24,602 nucleotides of DNA from Patescibacteria group bacterium (GCA_028866595.1 JAGWHV010000007.1:1-24602); one strand, 5' to 3'. Shown: positions 1-7,391, counted from the stretch's first letter. A program made the numbers and translations. Notes: a model not told the origin generated them from the letters alone.

Positions 1-11
1 GTCGCGAAACA

Positions 12-42
12 CAAAAGCCGCCTCCGCGCCGGGCGGCTTTTG
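12..42. terminator. Intrinsic terminator of a gene left of the window
   Basis: An 11-bp perfect stem (12-22 with 32-42) closes a 9-base loop. The A-tract on the left arm pairs with the T-tract on the right arm, so it could work in both directions. No coding frame precedes it in the window, so it most likely ends a gene to the left. Confidence 0.75.
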
Positions 43-50
43 CATGGCTT

Positions 51-77
51 TTGCTTTTGTCTGTCCTTGTATATACT
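51..77 (+). promoter_or_regulatory. Promoter of the M16 peptidase gene, leaderless type
   Basis: A -35-like TTGCTT (51-56) and a -10 box TATACT (72-77) are separated by 15 bases. The start codon at 84 lies 6 bases after the -10 box, where transcription would be expected to begin, so the mRNA would have almost no leader. Confidence 0.55.
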
Positions 78-83
78 CGGCAT

Positions 84-1352
84 ATGAATTTCAAGAAGAC
101 CGTCCTTCCAAACGGCGTTCGGATCATCACTGCGCCCATGCAGGGCAATCCAACGGCGACCGTCATGGTCGCCGTCGCCACCGGTTCGTTCTATGAGAAG
201 CCGGAGCAGGCGGGCCTGTCACACTTTCTCGAACACATGTTCTTCAAAGGCACGACCAAGCGCCCGTCGGCCTTCCATATCACCTCCGAGCTCGACTCGA
301 TCGGCGCGCTCTACAATGCCTTTACTTCCAAAGACATGACCGGATATTGGGCGAAGGCCGACGCCAAGCATTTCGGCAGGATAGCCGACGTTGTCACGGA
401 CGTCTTCAAGAATTCGACGTTCCCTGAAAAAGAAGTCGAGAAGGAGAAAGGCGTCGTCATGGGCGAGATAGACATGTATGCCGACGACCCGCAGGAGAAG
501 ATAGGCGATGCAGTCCTCAAGCACATGTACGGCGGAGAGCCTGCCGAACGGGACGTCCTCGGCACCAAACAGACGGTCTCAGCCATCACCCGCGATGAGC
601 TCATCGCCTATCGGGACGCGCAGTATACCGGTCCGAACATCGTCGTCACCCTCGCCGGCGGCGTCGCCGAAGCCGACATGCTCGCGTGGGCGAAAGCGAA
701 TTTCGGGGACGCGCCAAGGACGCCTCCTCCCCCGGAATTTCTTACCTATGACCGTTCCCAGAAAGGCCCAGAGACGGTCTTCATCGACAAAGACACCGAC
801 CAGGCCCACATTATCCTCGCCTGGCGGACGTTCGCTCGCGATAACCCTGACCGCTGGATCGCCCGGATCATAAAGAATATCCTTCGGAGCGGCATGAGCT
901 CGCGGCTTTTTATCAAGCTTCGTGACGAGATGGGCTCCGGCTATTATGTCTCGGCGAGCCACGCTCTCCATACGAGTTTCGGATTCTTCGCGATAGCGAC
1001 GGGCACAACCCATGGCCGCGTCCCCGAGATCGTCTCGGCCATCATCGCCGAGACCGAGCGTCTCAAGACCGAGCCTGTCTCGCGCGCCGAGCTCGACCGC
1101 GTCCGCGAATTCATGCGCGCCCAGAGGCTCATGGGCCTTGAGACGTCTGACGAGATAGCCGGCTATTGCTCGGAGCAGGAGGCGCTCGAGGACAGGATTC
1201 TCACTCCTGAAGAATTCGAGGCGATCTTCGCCAAAATAAGTCCAGATGACATCATGCGCGTGGCCAAGACCATATTCGCAGGCAATCGGCTCACCGCCGC
1301 GGCCATAGGCAAAGGCATCGACAAAGATGCTGTCATCCGGGCAATATCGTAG
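84..1352 (+). CDS. M16 family zinc metallopeptidase
   Basis: This 422-residue protein belongs to the pitrilysin/processing-peptidase family, which cleaves peptides inside a clam-shell chamber. The inverted zinc motif HFLEH is at residues 47-51. The third zinc ligand is Glu128 in VVMGEID, giving the family spacing of 76 residues between the motif and that Glu. The length fits a single M16 unit with an active and an inactive half, so it probably works as a homodimer. No signal peptide is visible, so a cytoplasmic role in peptide turnover is likely. A TTG at 51 would extend the frame, but ATG 84 was chosen because the protein then begins in the usual family manner (MNFKKTVLPNG) and follows a -10 box directly. 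Together with the next gene it heads a run of plus-strand genes. Confidence 0.9.
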   Translation: MNFKKTVLPNGVRIITAPMQGNPTATVMVAVATGSFYEKPEQAGLSHFLEHMFFKGTTKRPSAFHITSELDSIGALYNAFTSKDMTGYWAKADAKHFGRIADVVTDVFKNSTFPEKEVEKEKGVVMGEIDMYADDPQEKIGDAVLKHMYGGEPAERDVLGTKQTVSAITRDELIAYRDAQYTGPNIVVTLAGGVAEADMLAWAKANFGDAPRTPPPPEFLTYDRSQKGPETVFIDKDTDQAHIILAWRTFARDNPDRWIARIIKNILRSGMSSRLFIKLRDEMGSGYYVSASHALHTSFGFFAIATGTTHGRVPEIVSAIIAETERLKTEPVSRAELDRVREFMRAQRLMGLETSDEIAGYCSEQEALEDRILTPEEFEAIFAKISPDDIMRVAKTIFAGNRLTAAAIGKGIDKDAVIRAIS

Positions 1353-1358
1353 TATGAT
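1330..1358 (+). promoter_or_regulatory. Promoter of the AI-2E family gene, inside the M16 3' end
   Basis: A -10 box TATGAT (1353-1358) starts at the last base of the M16 stop codon. A weak -35-like CTGTCA (1330-1335) is 17 bases upstream. The chosen start codon is 10 bases beyond the -10 box. Confidence 0.4.
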
Positions 1359-1368
1359 GAGCGTACGT

Positions 1369-2541
1369 ATGGCTTCCAAGAATACAGCCGAGGTTGGGCG
1401 CGATCCGCGCATTGAGATAACTACAGGCACTATCGCCAAGACGATACTGCTTTTGCTCGCGACGTGGGCGGCTTTCGAGCTCAAGGACATCATCCTCGTT
1501 GTTCTCACCGCCGTCGTCATCGCTTCGGCTGTCGAGCCCGCAGTCGTCTGGCTCATCAAGCGGGGACTCCCGCGGGTGCTCTCGGCCGTCTTGACATACG
1601 TCGTCATCGGCGCTCTTGTCGTCACTGCTTTCTATACTCTCGTGCCGCAACTCCTCCAGGACACGACCCAGTTCCTCGGCACAGTTCCGCAATATATCGA
1701 TTCCGTGGCTCTTTGGAACCCGCTTGGTACGACGGCGGCGCCGCAGACGAATAGCCAAGTCGTCGCCGGCGTCTCGCGCGGCATCCAAAGTCTGCCCCAG
1801 AGGAGTCTTCTCGTGACCGCTCTTTCTGATACGAGCGCTCCGGCGAATCAATCTGCTCCGAGCGGCCAGCTCTCTGTCTCGAGCGCGATGCAGTCGCTCG
1901 ACGGCGCTCTCAATTCCGTGTCGGCAGGCTTCGTCAGCTCGGCGAGCTCGCTTTTCGGCGGCGTGCTCTCATTCGTCCTTATCATCGTCTTGTCATTCTA
2001 TCTCGCTGTGCAGGAAGACGGCGTCGAGCGTTTCCTCCGAGCCGTCATTCCTGATCCGGACGAATCGTACGTCATCAATCTCTGGCGCCGCGTCCGCACG
2101 AAAATAGGCCTCTGGATGCAGGGCCAGATCGTTCTCGCCATTCTCGTCGGCCTCCTCGTCTACATCGGCCTGATGATCCTCGGCGTTCAAAACGCGCTCC
2201 TGTTCGCTGTATTTGCGGCCTTGCTCGAGACCATACCTCTCTTCGGCCCGATCATCGCCGCGATACCGGCGGTCGCCGTGACGTACAATACAACAGGCGC
2301 GTCTGCCGCTCTCGTCGTCGCCGCTCTCTATCTCGTCATCCATCAGTTCGAGAATCACCTCATATATCCACTCGTCGTGAAAAAGATCGTCGGGGTGCCG
2401 CCGATTCTTGTCATCCTCTCGCTTTTAATCGGGTTCAAGCTCGCCGGATTCCTCGGCATCATATTGTCTGTGCCGGCTTCGTCCATGATCGTCGAATTTA
2501 TCGATGATATGGAGAAGAAGAGGAAAGCGCCGGCGGCGTAG
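1369..2541 (+). CDS. AI-2E transporter family membrane protein
   Basis: This is a polytopic membrane protein of 390 residues, in the family named after TqsA (formerly AI-2E/UPF0118/PerM). Hydrophobic segments come as an N-terminal pair, a polar loop of about 110 residues rich in Ser and Gln, then five or six closely spaced helices. The typical segment LFGPIIAAIPAVAV and the C-terminal helix ending in IVEFIDD match the family. Substrates differ between members (autoinducer export, Na+/H+ antiport), so no substrate is claimed. Start codons at 1327, 1354 and 1357 are also in frame. ATG 1369 was chosen because the region before it overlaps M16 and holds a -10 box. The long Ser-rich loop at about residues 90-190 is larger than in many members. 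Confidence 0.85.
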   Translation: MASKNTAEVGRDPRIEITTGTIAKTILLLLATWAAFELKDIILVVLTAVVIASAVEPAVVWLIKRGLPRVLSAVLTYVVIGALVVTAFYTLVPQLLQDTTQFLGTVPQYIDSVALWNPLGTTAAPQTNSQVVAGVSRGIQSLPQRSLLVTALSDTSAPANQSAPSGQLSVSSAMQSLDGALNSVSAGFVSSASSLFGGVLSFVLIIVLSFYLAVQEDGVERFLRAVIPDPDESYVINLWRRVRTKIGLWMQGQIVLAILVGLLVYIGLMILGVQNALLFAVFAALLETIPLFGPIIAAIPAVAVTYNTTGASAALVVAALYLVIHQFENHLIYPLVVKKIVGVPPILVILSLLIGFKLAGFLGIILSVPASSMIVEFIDDMEKKRKAPAA

Positions 2542-2554
2542 CCGCCGCCGGCGC
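2527..2554. terminator. GC-rich hairpin over the end of the AI-2E gene
   Basis: An 11-bp perfect GC-only stem (2527-2537 with 2544-2554) has the TAG stop codon in its loop. No T-run follows, so it may slow RNA polymerase or protect the mRNA end rather than terminate fully before metG. Confidence 0.4.
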
Positions 2555-2583
2555 CCTTCCCGCACGCGCCCTCTATTTCCGCC

Positions 2584-4086
2584 ATGCCCAAATATTTCTA
2601 CATAACCACGACTCTGCCATACGTGAACGCCGACCCCCACGTCGGTTTCGCCATGGAGATCATTCGCGCCGATATCATCGCCCGCTTTAAAAAGCTCCAA
2701 GGCTACGAGGTCTTTTTCAATACCGGTACGGACGAACATGGACAAAAGCTCTTCAAGGCCGCCGAGAAAGCCGGCAAATCCGTCAAAACATACGTCGACG
2801 AGAACGCTGAGACGTTCAAAAAGCTCTTGCCGCGCCTCGGCATAAGCGCCGACGCTCATTTCATCCGCACCACCGACGCTCATCATGAAAAAGCCGCTCA
2901 GGCGTTCTGGGAGCGCGTCGCCTCGAAGACGGATGACGAAGGCCAGCCGCTCATATACAAAAAAAACTACAGCTCGAAATATTGCGTCGGCTGTGAAGAG
3001 ACCAAGACCGAGTCGGAGCTCGTCCTCGGCCGCTGCCCGATCCATCCCCAACTCGATATCGAGATCATAGAGGAGGAGAATTATTTCTTCCGCTTCTCGG
3101 CGTTCGGTGACAAGATTCTTCGCCTCTACGAAACCCACGGTCACATGATCGTGCCTGGTTTCCGCATGAATGAGATGCGCGAATTCATAAAACGCGGCCT
3201 CGAGGATTTCAGCATATCGCGTCTCAAATCGAAAATGGCCTGGGGTGTGCCCATTCCTGGCGACTCTAACCACGTCATGTACGTTTGGTTCGACGCTCTC
3301 GTGAACTACATATCGACTCTCGGCTGGCCGGAGAACGAGAGCTCTGCGACGGGCGACTTTCAGAAATTCTGGGTCCACGGCACGCCGACTCAATACTGCG
3401 GCAAGGACAATACTCGCTTCCAATCCGTCATGTGGCAGGCGATGCTCATGGCGGCCGGCGTGCCGCCGACTCATACCGTCGTCGTGAACGGCTTCGTGAC
3501 GGGGGAGGGCGGCGTCAAGATGTCCAAGTCCCTCGGTAATGTCATTGATCCTATCGCCCTTGCCGCCGAGTATGACGCCGTCACCGGCGGCCGCGGTGCC
3601 GAGGCTCTCCGATATTTCGTCTCGCGCGAGATAGGCTCGTTCGAGGACTCGCCATTCACGCTCGATCGTTTCAAGCAGGCATACAACACAGCGCTTGCGA
3701 ACGGCCTCGGCAATCTCGTCTCGCGCGTCATGAAGATGGCCTCGACGCACCTCAGCGCGCCTATCGATGTCCCGACCGATGCGGCGAGGGACGCGATGCC
3801 TGCTGATTTCAAAAAGGCGCTCGATTCGTTCGATATCCAAGCCGCCGCCAACATCGTCTGGGCGCGCATCGCCGAAGCTGATCGTCTCATTCAGGAAAAA
3901 GCGCCCTTCAAGCTCGTAAAGACAGACAAAACGGCCGCTCAAGAGATCATCCGCGATCTCTGTGACCGTCTGTATGCGATAGCCAGCATGCTCGAGCCGA
4001 TACTTCCGGAGACGTCGCGGACAATTCAGGATCTCGTAAAAGGGAACAATACGCCCGCGGCGCCGCTTTTCGCCAGAAAGGAATGA
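2584..4086 (+). CDS. metG: Methionyl-tRNA synthetase
   Basis: The enzyme charges tRNA-Met with methionine using ATP in the cytoplasm. The class I signatures are present: the HIGH-like PHVGFAM near residues 18-24 and KMSKS at 312-316. A single zinc knuckle in the connective domain is formed by Cys134, Cys137, Cys151 and His154. The anticodon-binding helical domain follows to the end. At 500 residues it is the short form that lacks the C-terminal tRNA-binding EMAP-like domain. There is no recognisable Shine-Dalgarno before ATG 2584. Its stop codon overlaps the start of tatD (ATGA at 4083-4086), so the two are translationally coupled. MetG beside TatD is a common arrangement in bacteria. Confidence 0.96.
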   Translation: MPKYFYITTTLPYVNADPHVGFAMEIIRADIIARFKKLQGYEVFFNTGTDEHGQKLFKAAEKAGKSVKTYVDENAETFKKLLPRLGISADAHFIRTTDAHHEKAAQAFWERVASKTDDEGQPLIYKKNYSSKYCVGCEETKTESELVLGRCPIHPQLDIEIIEEENYFFRFSAFGDKILRLYETHGHMIVPGFRMNEMREFIKRGLEDFSISRLKSKMAWGVPIPGDSNHVMYVWFDALVNYISTLGWPENESSATGDFQKFWVHGTPTQYCGKDNTRFQSVMWQAMLMAAGVPPTHTVVVNGFVTGEGGVKMSKSLGNVIDPIALAAEYDAVTGGRGAEALRYFVSREIGSFEDSPFTLDRFKQAYNTALANGLGNLVSRVMKMASTHLSAPIDVPTDAARDAMPADFKKALDSFDIQAAANIVWARIAEADRLIQEKAPFKLVKTDKTAAQEIIRDLCDRLYAIASMLEPILPETSRTIQDLVKGNNTPAAPLFARKE

Positions 4087-4985
4087 AGCCGCGATTCATA
4101 GACATCCACGCTCACACGAATTTCAGCGCTTTCGACGTGGACAGGCGGGATGTCGTCGAGCGGGCTCTTGCCGCCGGCATATGGATGATAAACATCGGCA
4201 CCCAGCGGGACACGTCGCGGCGGGCCGTCGATATGACGCGCGAATTCCCAGAGGGCGTCTATGCTATCGTCGGCCTTCATCCCGTCCATGCGAACGCCTC
4301 GTTCCATGATGCAGAGGAGCTCGGCGGGGCGGGGGCCGCTCACGGTTCGACGGCCGGCTTCACATCGCGCGGCGAGGTTTTCGACAAGGACTTCTATCGC
4401 TCTCTCGTTCACGAAGGAGGCAAAAAAGTCGTCGGCATCGGCGAGTGCGGCCTCGATTATTACCGCATGCCGACGGACGAAGAGCGCGTCCGGCAAATCG
4501 TCGCATTCCGAGCGCAAGTAGAGCTCGCAATCGAGCTTGATCTGCCTCTCATGCTCCACGTCCGATCAGGCAAAGGCGGCGACGCCTATCGCGACGTCCT
4601 CAACATTCTCCGCGAATATAAAAAAGGCCTCTCTGCGACGGGCGACGGGGCCAAACTCCGCGGCGACGCGCATTTTTTCGCTGGCACGGCCGAGTACGCG
4701 CAGGAATTCCTCGATCTCGGCTTTTGTCTTTCATATACCGGCGTCGTGACATTCGCCAAGGAATACGAAGCTCTCGTCCGAGCGACGCCCTCCGACCGCG
4801 TCATGTCGGAGACAGACTGCCCGTATGTCTCTCCCGCTCCCGAGCGCGGCAAAGGCAACAAGCGCAACGAACCGCTCTTCGTGACGCACATCGCCGACAA
4901 GATCATCGGCATACAAGGTCTCGACCTCGAATCCGGTCGCGCCCAGCTCGTCGAGAATGCCATGAGGCTGTTTAATATTCCTTAG
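4083..4985 (+). CDS. tatD: TatD family metal-dependent hydrolase (DNase)
   Basis: This is a TIM-barrel metal-dependent hydrolase of the amidohydrolase superfamily; characterised members are 3'-5' DNases. The metal ligands appear in order: His9 and His11 in DIHAHT, Glu121 in GIGECGLDY, His159 in LMLHVRS, His197 in DAHFFAG and Asp245 in ETDCPYVSP. At 300 residues it is about 40 longer than usual, with extra sequence between about residues 75 and 110. It overlaps metG by 4 bases. The AAGGA just before the ATG is too close to act as a normal ribosome site, so coupling to metG is the likely mode of initiation. Confidence 0.92.
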   Translation: MKPRFIDIHAHTNFSAFDVDRRDVVERALAAGIWMINIGTQRDTSRRAVDMTREFPEGVYAIVGLHPVHANASFHDAEELGGAGAAHGSTAGFTSRGEVFDKDFYRSLVHEGGKKVVGIGECGLDYYRMPTDEERVRQIVAFRAQVELAIELDLPLMLHVRSGKGGDAYRDVLNILREYKKGLSATGDGAKLRGDAHFFAGTAEYAQEFLDLGFCLSYTGVVTFAKEYEALVRATPSDRVMSETDCPYVSPAPERGKGNKRNEPLFVTHIADKIIGIQGLDLESGRAQLVENAMRLFNIP

Positions 4986-5007
4986 ATTCGATCCCCGTCG
5001 GGTCCAC

Positions 5008-5038
5008 GCAAAAGCGCCTCCATGCGGGGCGTTTTTGC
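5008..5038. terminator. Terminator after tatD
   Basis: A 13-bp stem (5008-5020 with 5026-5038) with two G-T wobbles and a 5-base loop has a paired A-tract and T-tract. It ends the metG-tatD unit 22 bases after the stop codon. Confidence 0.8.
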
Positions 5039-5057
5039 TTTCGCCATAGTGGCTTTC

Positions 5058-5085
5058 TTGCAAAACCAGGCTTTTCGGGTATGAT
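5058..5085 (+). promoter_or_regulatory. Promoter of the rpsF-ssb-rpsR cluster
   Basis: TTGCAA (5058-5063) and TATGAT (5080-5085) are 16 bases apart, a good sigma-70-type match. Transcription would begin near 5092, leaving a leader of about 73 bases before rpsF. Confidence 0.65.
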
Positions 5086-5091
5086 GGCCCT

Positions 5092-5164
5092 ACTTGCTTT
5101 GGAAAGCTTCCCGCCAAGGAAGCGGCTTATCGCAAGGACAGTTTATAAGCTAGTCATACAAACA
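5092..5164 (+). promoter_or_regulatory. rpsF leader with hairpin, possible S6:S18 autoregulatory site
   Basis: The predicted leader holds a 6-bp hairpin (5106-5111 with 5118-5123) whose loop carries CCG-like bases. S6:S18 is known to bind a CCG-containing element in its own mRNA in many bacteria, so this could be the equivalent, but the fold is not diagnostic. AAGGACAGTTTATAAG follows at 5134-5149 and is partly repeated upstream of the winged-helix gene. No Shine-Dalgarno lies at a usable distance from ATG 5165. Confidence 0.3.
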
Positions 5165-5656
5165 ATGACAGAGACAGCCAAGACGGCAGGCACCGTCTAC
5201 GAAGTGGGCTTCCACATCGTCCCCACTGTTTCTCCAGAGAATCTCCCCCAGGAGGTAGACGCCATCAAGGCGTTGCTCGGAGCAGAGAAGGCGACGATCA
5301 TATCGGAAGAGTTCCCGAAGCTTCGTAATCTTGCCTATACGATGATCAAGCCTATCGGTCCGGCCCGTCATCGTTTCGATACGGCCTATTTCGGCTGGAT
5401 CAAGTTCGAAGGACCGAAAGAGACGGTCGCGGAGTTCGACAAGGCGCTCAAGGCCTCCGACAAGATCCTCCGTCACTTGATCGTCAAGACGGTCCGCGAG
5501 AACACCATATACGGCCCGAAGATCCTCGCCGAAGAGAAGAAAGAGGCGCGCGCCGATGAGCCCAAGACCGACAAGGCTGACAAGAAAGAGGTCAAGGAAG
5601 CCGCCCCGGTCGATCAAGAAGAGCTCGACAAGTCGATCGACAAGCTCGTTGCTTAA
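5165..5656 (+). CDS. rpsF: 30S ribosomal protein S6
   Basis: S6 binds S18 and the central domain of 16S rRNA in the 30S platform. The 163-residue product shows the S6 ferredoxin-like fold: a first strand in VYEVGFHIV, the central LRNLAYTMIKP segment, and the strand around YFGWIKFEG. After residue 125 it carries a charged Lys/Glu/Asp tail of about 40 residues, an extension common in this protein. The upstream frame is open to 5081, but ATG 5165 gives the family start and falls inside the leader of the mapped promoter. It is first in the conserved rpsF-ssb-rpsR order. Confidence 0.93.
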   Translation: MTETAKTAGTVYEVGFHIVPTVSPENLPQEVDAIKALLGAEKATIISEEFPKLRNLAYTMIKPIGPARHRFDTAYFGWIKFEGPKETVAEFDKALKASDKILRHLIVKTVRENTIYGPKILAEEKKEARADEPKTDKADKKEVKEAAPVDQEELDKSIDKLVA

Positions 5657-5673
5657 CGTCTCAGGCTGGCGTG

Positions 5674-5682
5674 TGGTACACT
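5674..5682 (+). promoter_or_regulatory. Extended -10 promoter before ssb
   Basis: TGG followed by TACACT (5677-5682) forms an extended -10 element 49 bases before ATG 5732. No clear -35 box is present. It would give ssb and rpsR their own transcript in addition to read-through from rpsF. Confidence 0.4.
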
Positions 5683-5731
5683 AGACGCGACTTGGTTCCC
5701 ATCTCTCATTACAAGGATTAGCACAGAGTCT

Positions 5732-6211
5732 ATGTATCTCAACAAGGCATTCATCGTAGGCAACCTGACTCGCGACCCGGAGCTTCGCGCTCTGCCGTCG
5801 GGCATGCAGGTCGCTTCGCTCTCCGTTGCTACGAACAGCGTCTGGAGGGACAAGGACGGCAATAAGAAAGAGGACACCCAGTTCCACAACATCGTGGTGT
5901 TCGGCCGTCAGGCGGAGACGTCGGCGCAGTATCTTAAAAAAGGCCAGCAGGTGATGGTAGAGGGCCGCATCCAGACCCGGTCATGGGACGACAAAACGAG
6001 CGGTGAGAAGAAATATCGCACCGAGATCGTCGCTGACCGCGTCCAGTTCGGCGCCAAATCTGGTGCGAGCGCGGGAGGCAGTTTCGCTGGCGCCCCTGAC
6101 GCCACCGCCGAGGGAGCCGCTCCGGCCAAAAGCAAAGGCGCCAAGGCCGCGGCAGTCGACACCATCGAATATCCGAGCGAGGATATCAATCCCGAAGACA
6201 TACCATTCTAG
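5732..6211 (+). CDS. ssb: Single-stranded DNA-binding protein
   Basis: SSB coats single-stranded DNA in replication, repair and recombination and recruits partners through its C-terminal tip. The OB fold fills residues 1-110, with the family start MYLNKAFIVGNLTRDPE and the strand HNIVVFGRQAE. A Gly/Ala/Lys-rich linker follows. The protein ends in the acidic tip EDIPF, the usual docking site for RecO, PriA and similar proteins. The length of 159 residues is normal. An AAGGA lies 14 bases upstream of the ATG, rather far for a ribosome site. It sits between rpsF and rpsR as in most bacteria. Confidence 0.96.
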   Translation: MYLNKAFIVGNLTRDPELRALPSGMQVASLSVATNSVWRDKDGNKKEDTQFHNIVVFGRQAETSAQYLKKGQQVMVEGRIQTRSWDDKTSGEKKYRTEIVADRVQFGAKSGASAGGSFAGAPDATAEGAAPAKSKGAKAAAVDTIEYPSEDINPEDIPF

Positions 6212-6233
6212 ACAGTATTAAACATCCACGATC

Positions 6234-6437
6234 ATGACGAAACAGTGTTTCTTCAAACAGCATAATATCGAGCATATTGACTACAAGGACACAGAGATCC
6301 TCAAGAAGTTCTTGAACCCGCATGCTCGCATCCAGGGCAAAAAGCGCACGAACGTCTCTGCGACGAACCAGCGCAAGCTCGCCCTCGCTATCAAGCGAGC
6401 CCGATTCATGGGCCTCTTGCCGTACGTAGCGAAATAA
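6234..6437 (+). CDS. rpsR: 30S ribosomal protein S18
   Basis: S18 pairs with S6 in the 30S platform. The 67-residue protein is a little shorter than the usual 70-75. It carries the hallmark central segment (IDYKDTEILKKFLNPHARI) and the C-terminal RNA-binding helix with QRKLALAIKRARFMGLLPY. The N-terminus is reduced and has one Cys (Cys5). The start codon lies 22 bases after ssb, with no Shine-Dalgarno in between (CATCCACGATC precedes the ATG). A strong terminator follows. Confidence 0.95.
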   Translation: MTKQCFFKQHNIEHIDYKDTEILKKFLNPHARIQGKKRTNVSATNQRKLALAIKRARFMGLLPYVAK

Positions 6438-6448
6438 TAAGAGCTCAA

Positions 6449-6487
6449 AAGAAATCCCCGCGGCCGGAACGGCCGCGGGGATTTCTT
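6449..6487. terminator. Bidirectional terminator between rpsR and efp
   Basis: A perfect 17-bp stem (6449-6465 with 6471-6487) closes a 5-base loop. It has A-rich and T-rich ends and a GC core. It serves the converging rpsR (plus) and efp (minus) transcripts. Confidence 0.9.
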
Positions 6488-6513
6488 CTATGTATTATTT
6501 CCGCGTTCCCTCG

Positions 6514-7083
6514 TTAGTTCGCACGTTCTCGGTACTCCCCCGTATCTGTGTTTATCCTCACGATATCTCCGACATTGACGAAAAGGGGAGCAGTGACGAC
6601 GAGACCACCTTCGAAGACGATCTGCTTGCCGCCTGAACGAGCGGAGTCGCCTTTGATGCCGGGCGGAGCTTCGACGACCTTGAGGTCGACGGTCGGTTCG
6701 AGCTTGACTCCGAATATCCGCTCGCCGAAGAGCTTGACGTCGTAGACCGTATTTGATTTGAGGAATTTCGCCTGCATGCCGAGGACCTCTTCAGGGATCT
6801 CGAAGCGCTTGGAAGGATCGTTCGGGTCGCAGAACCAATATTCGCCGCGGTTCGTATAGAGGAATTTCGCCTCTTTCGTATCGATCTCGGCCTCCTCGAC
6901 CTTATCAGATTGGTGGAATGTCACTTCGACGACGCGGCCGGTGAGGAGATTCTTTATTTTTGTCTTGTTCTGCGGCTTGCGCTGCTGCATGCGGAAGATG
7001 TGAGCATCAATGACCTCATAAGGTTCTTTCTCATGGATTATGTATTTTCGCGGGGTGACTTCGTTGTATTCAAGGAGGGACAT
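6514..7083 (-). CDS. efp: Elongation factor P
   Basis: EF-P binds between the P and E sites of the ribosome and helps it form bonds at proline runs. The 189-residue product has the three-barrel layout: KOW-like domain I (1-65), the OB domain with KFLYTNRGEYWF and LGMQAKFLKSNT, and C-terminal domain III ending in NVGDIVRINTDTGEY. The tip loop of domain I reads MQQRKPQNK (32-40) instead of the familiar PGKG form, so the usual modified Lys is not at its normal place. No EpmA, EarP or other modification gene is in the window. The gene stands alone, converges on rpsR, and has no Shine-Dalgarno before its ATG. Confidence 0.93.
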   Translation of the reverse strand: MSLLEYNEVTPRKYIIHEKEPYEVIDAHIFRMQQRKPQNKTKIKNLLTGRVVEVTFHQSDKVEEAEIDTKEAKFLYTNRGEYWFCDPNDPSKRFEIPEEVLGMQAKFLKSNTVYDVKLFGERIFGVKLEPTVDLKVVEAPPGIKGDSARSGGKQIVFEGGLVVTAPLFVNVGDIVRINTDTGEYRERAN

Positions 7084-7132
7084 GGGATTTCGGCTGTTAG
7101 GGAATAGGGTTTCATCCTAACCTGTCATGGTA

Positions 7133-7271
7133 TCGTTGTCCATGATCAGACCCCGAGAATATGATCTGAAGTGCACGGAAATTTCGGTGGACGAAATTTC
7201 CTCGTTTCAGCGCCGCCGCGCTTCCAAAGGTGCTTCAGATCATATTCTCGGGGTCTGATTATCCACAACGA
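7133..7271. repeat. 139-bp near-perfect palindromic element (REP/BIME- or MITE-like)
   Basis: This lies in the 322-bp gene-free gap between the start of efp and the end of recA. A perfect 27-bp inverted repeat (7145-7171 with 7233-7259) flanks a 61-base centre. The repeat extends outward with three mismatches to 39 bp per arm (7133-7171 with 7233-7271). Inside is a second perfect 10-bp hairpin (7177-7186 with 7192-7201, loop GTGGA). The arms contain ATCAGACCCC/GGGGTCTGAT, which resembles the cores of repetitive palindromes moved by RAYT transposases, though no transposase is present here. As RNA or single-stranded DNA it would form a long rod. The outer right arm includes a DnaA-box sequence. 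Function is unknown. Confidence 0.85.
7259..7267 (+). promoter_or_regulatory. DnaA-box-like TTATCCACA
   Basis: An exact match to the consensus DnaA box lies at the outer edge of the palindrome's right arm. The matching left arm has diverged at two of these positions (TGTCCAT). One box alone does not make an origin. Confidence 0.35.
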
Positions 7272-7358
7272 CGATGCAATCTTTATGATTCCTTTAAGAC
7301 AGCTTTTCTATCATGGCGAGCGGAGATCTTCTGATCTTTGAGATGAAGCAACCAAGTG

Positions 7359-7391
7359 CAGAAAAACCGCCCCTCCAGGGCGGTTTTTCTG
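7359..7391. terminator. Terminator after recA
   Basis: A perfect 13-bp stem (7360-7372 with 7378-7390), extended by one C-G pair, closes the loop CTCCA. It has five A on one arm and five T on the other. It lies 15 bases past the recA stop on the minus strand. Confidence 0.88.

Noticed and set aside
2425..3942. 505-codon open frame on the minus strand
   Set aside because: Antisense to metG; the composition is typical of a GC-rich shadow frame.
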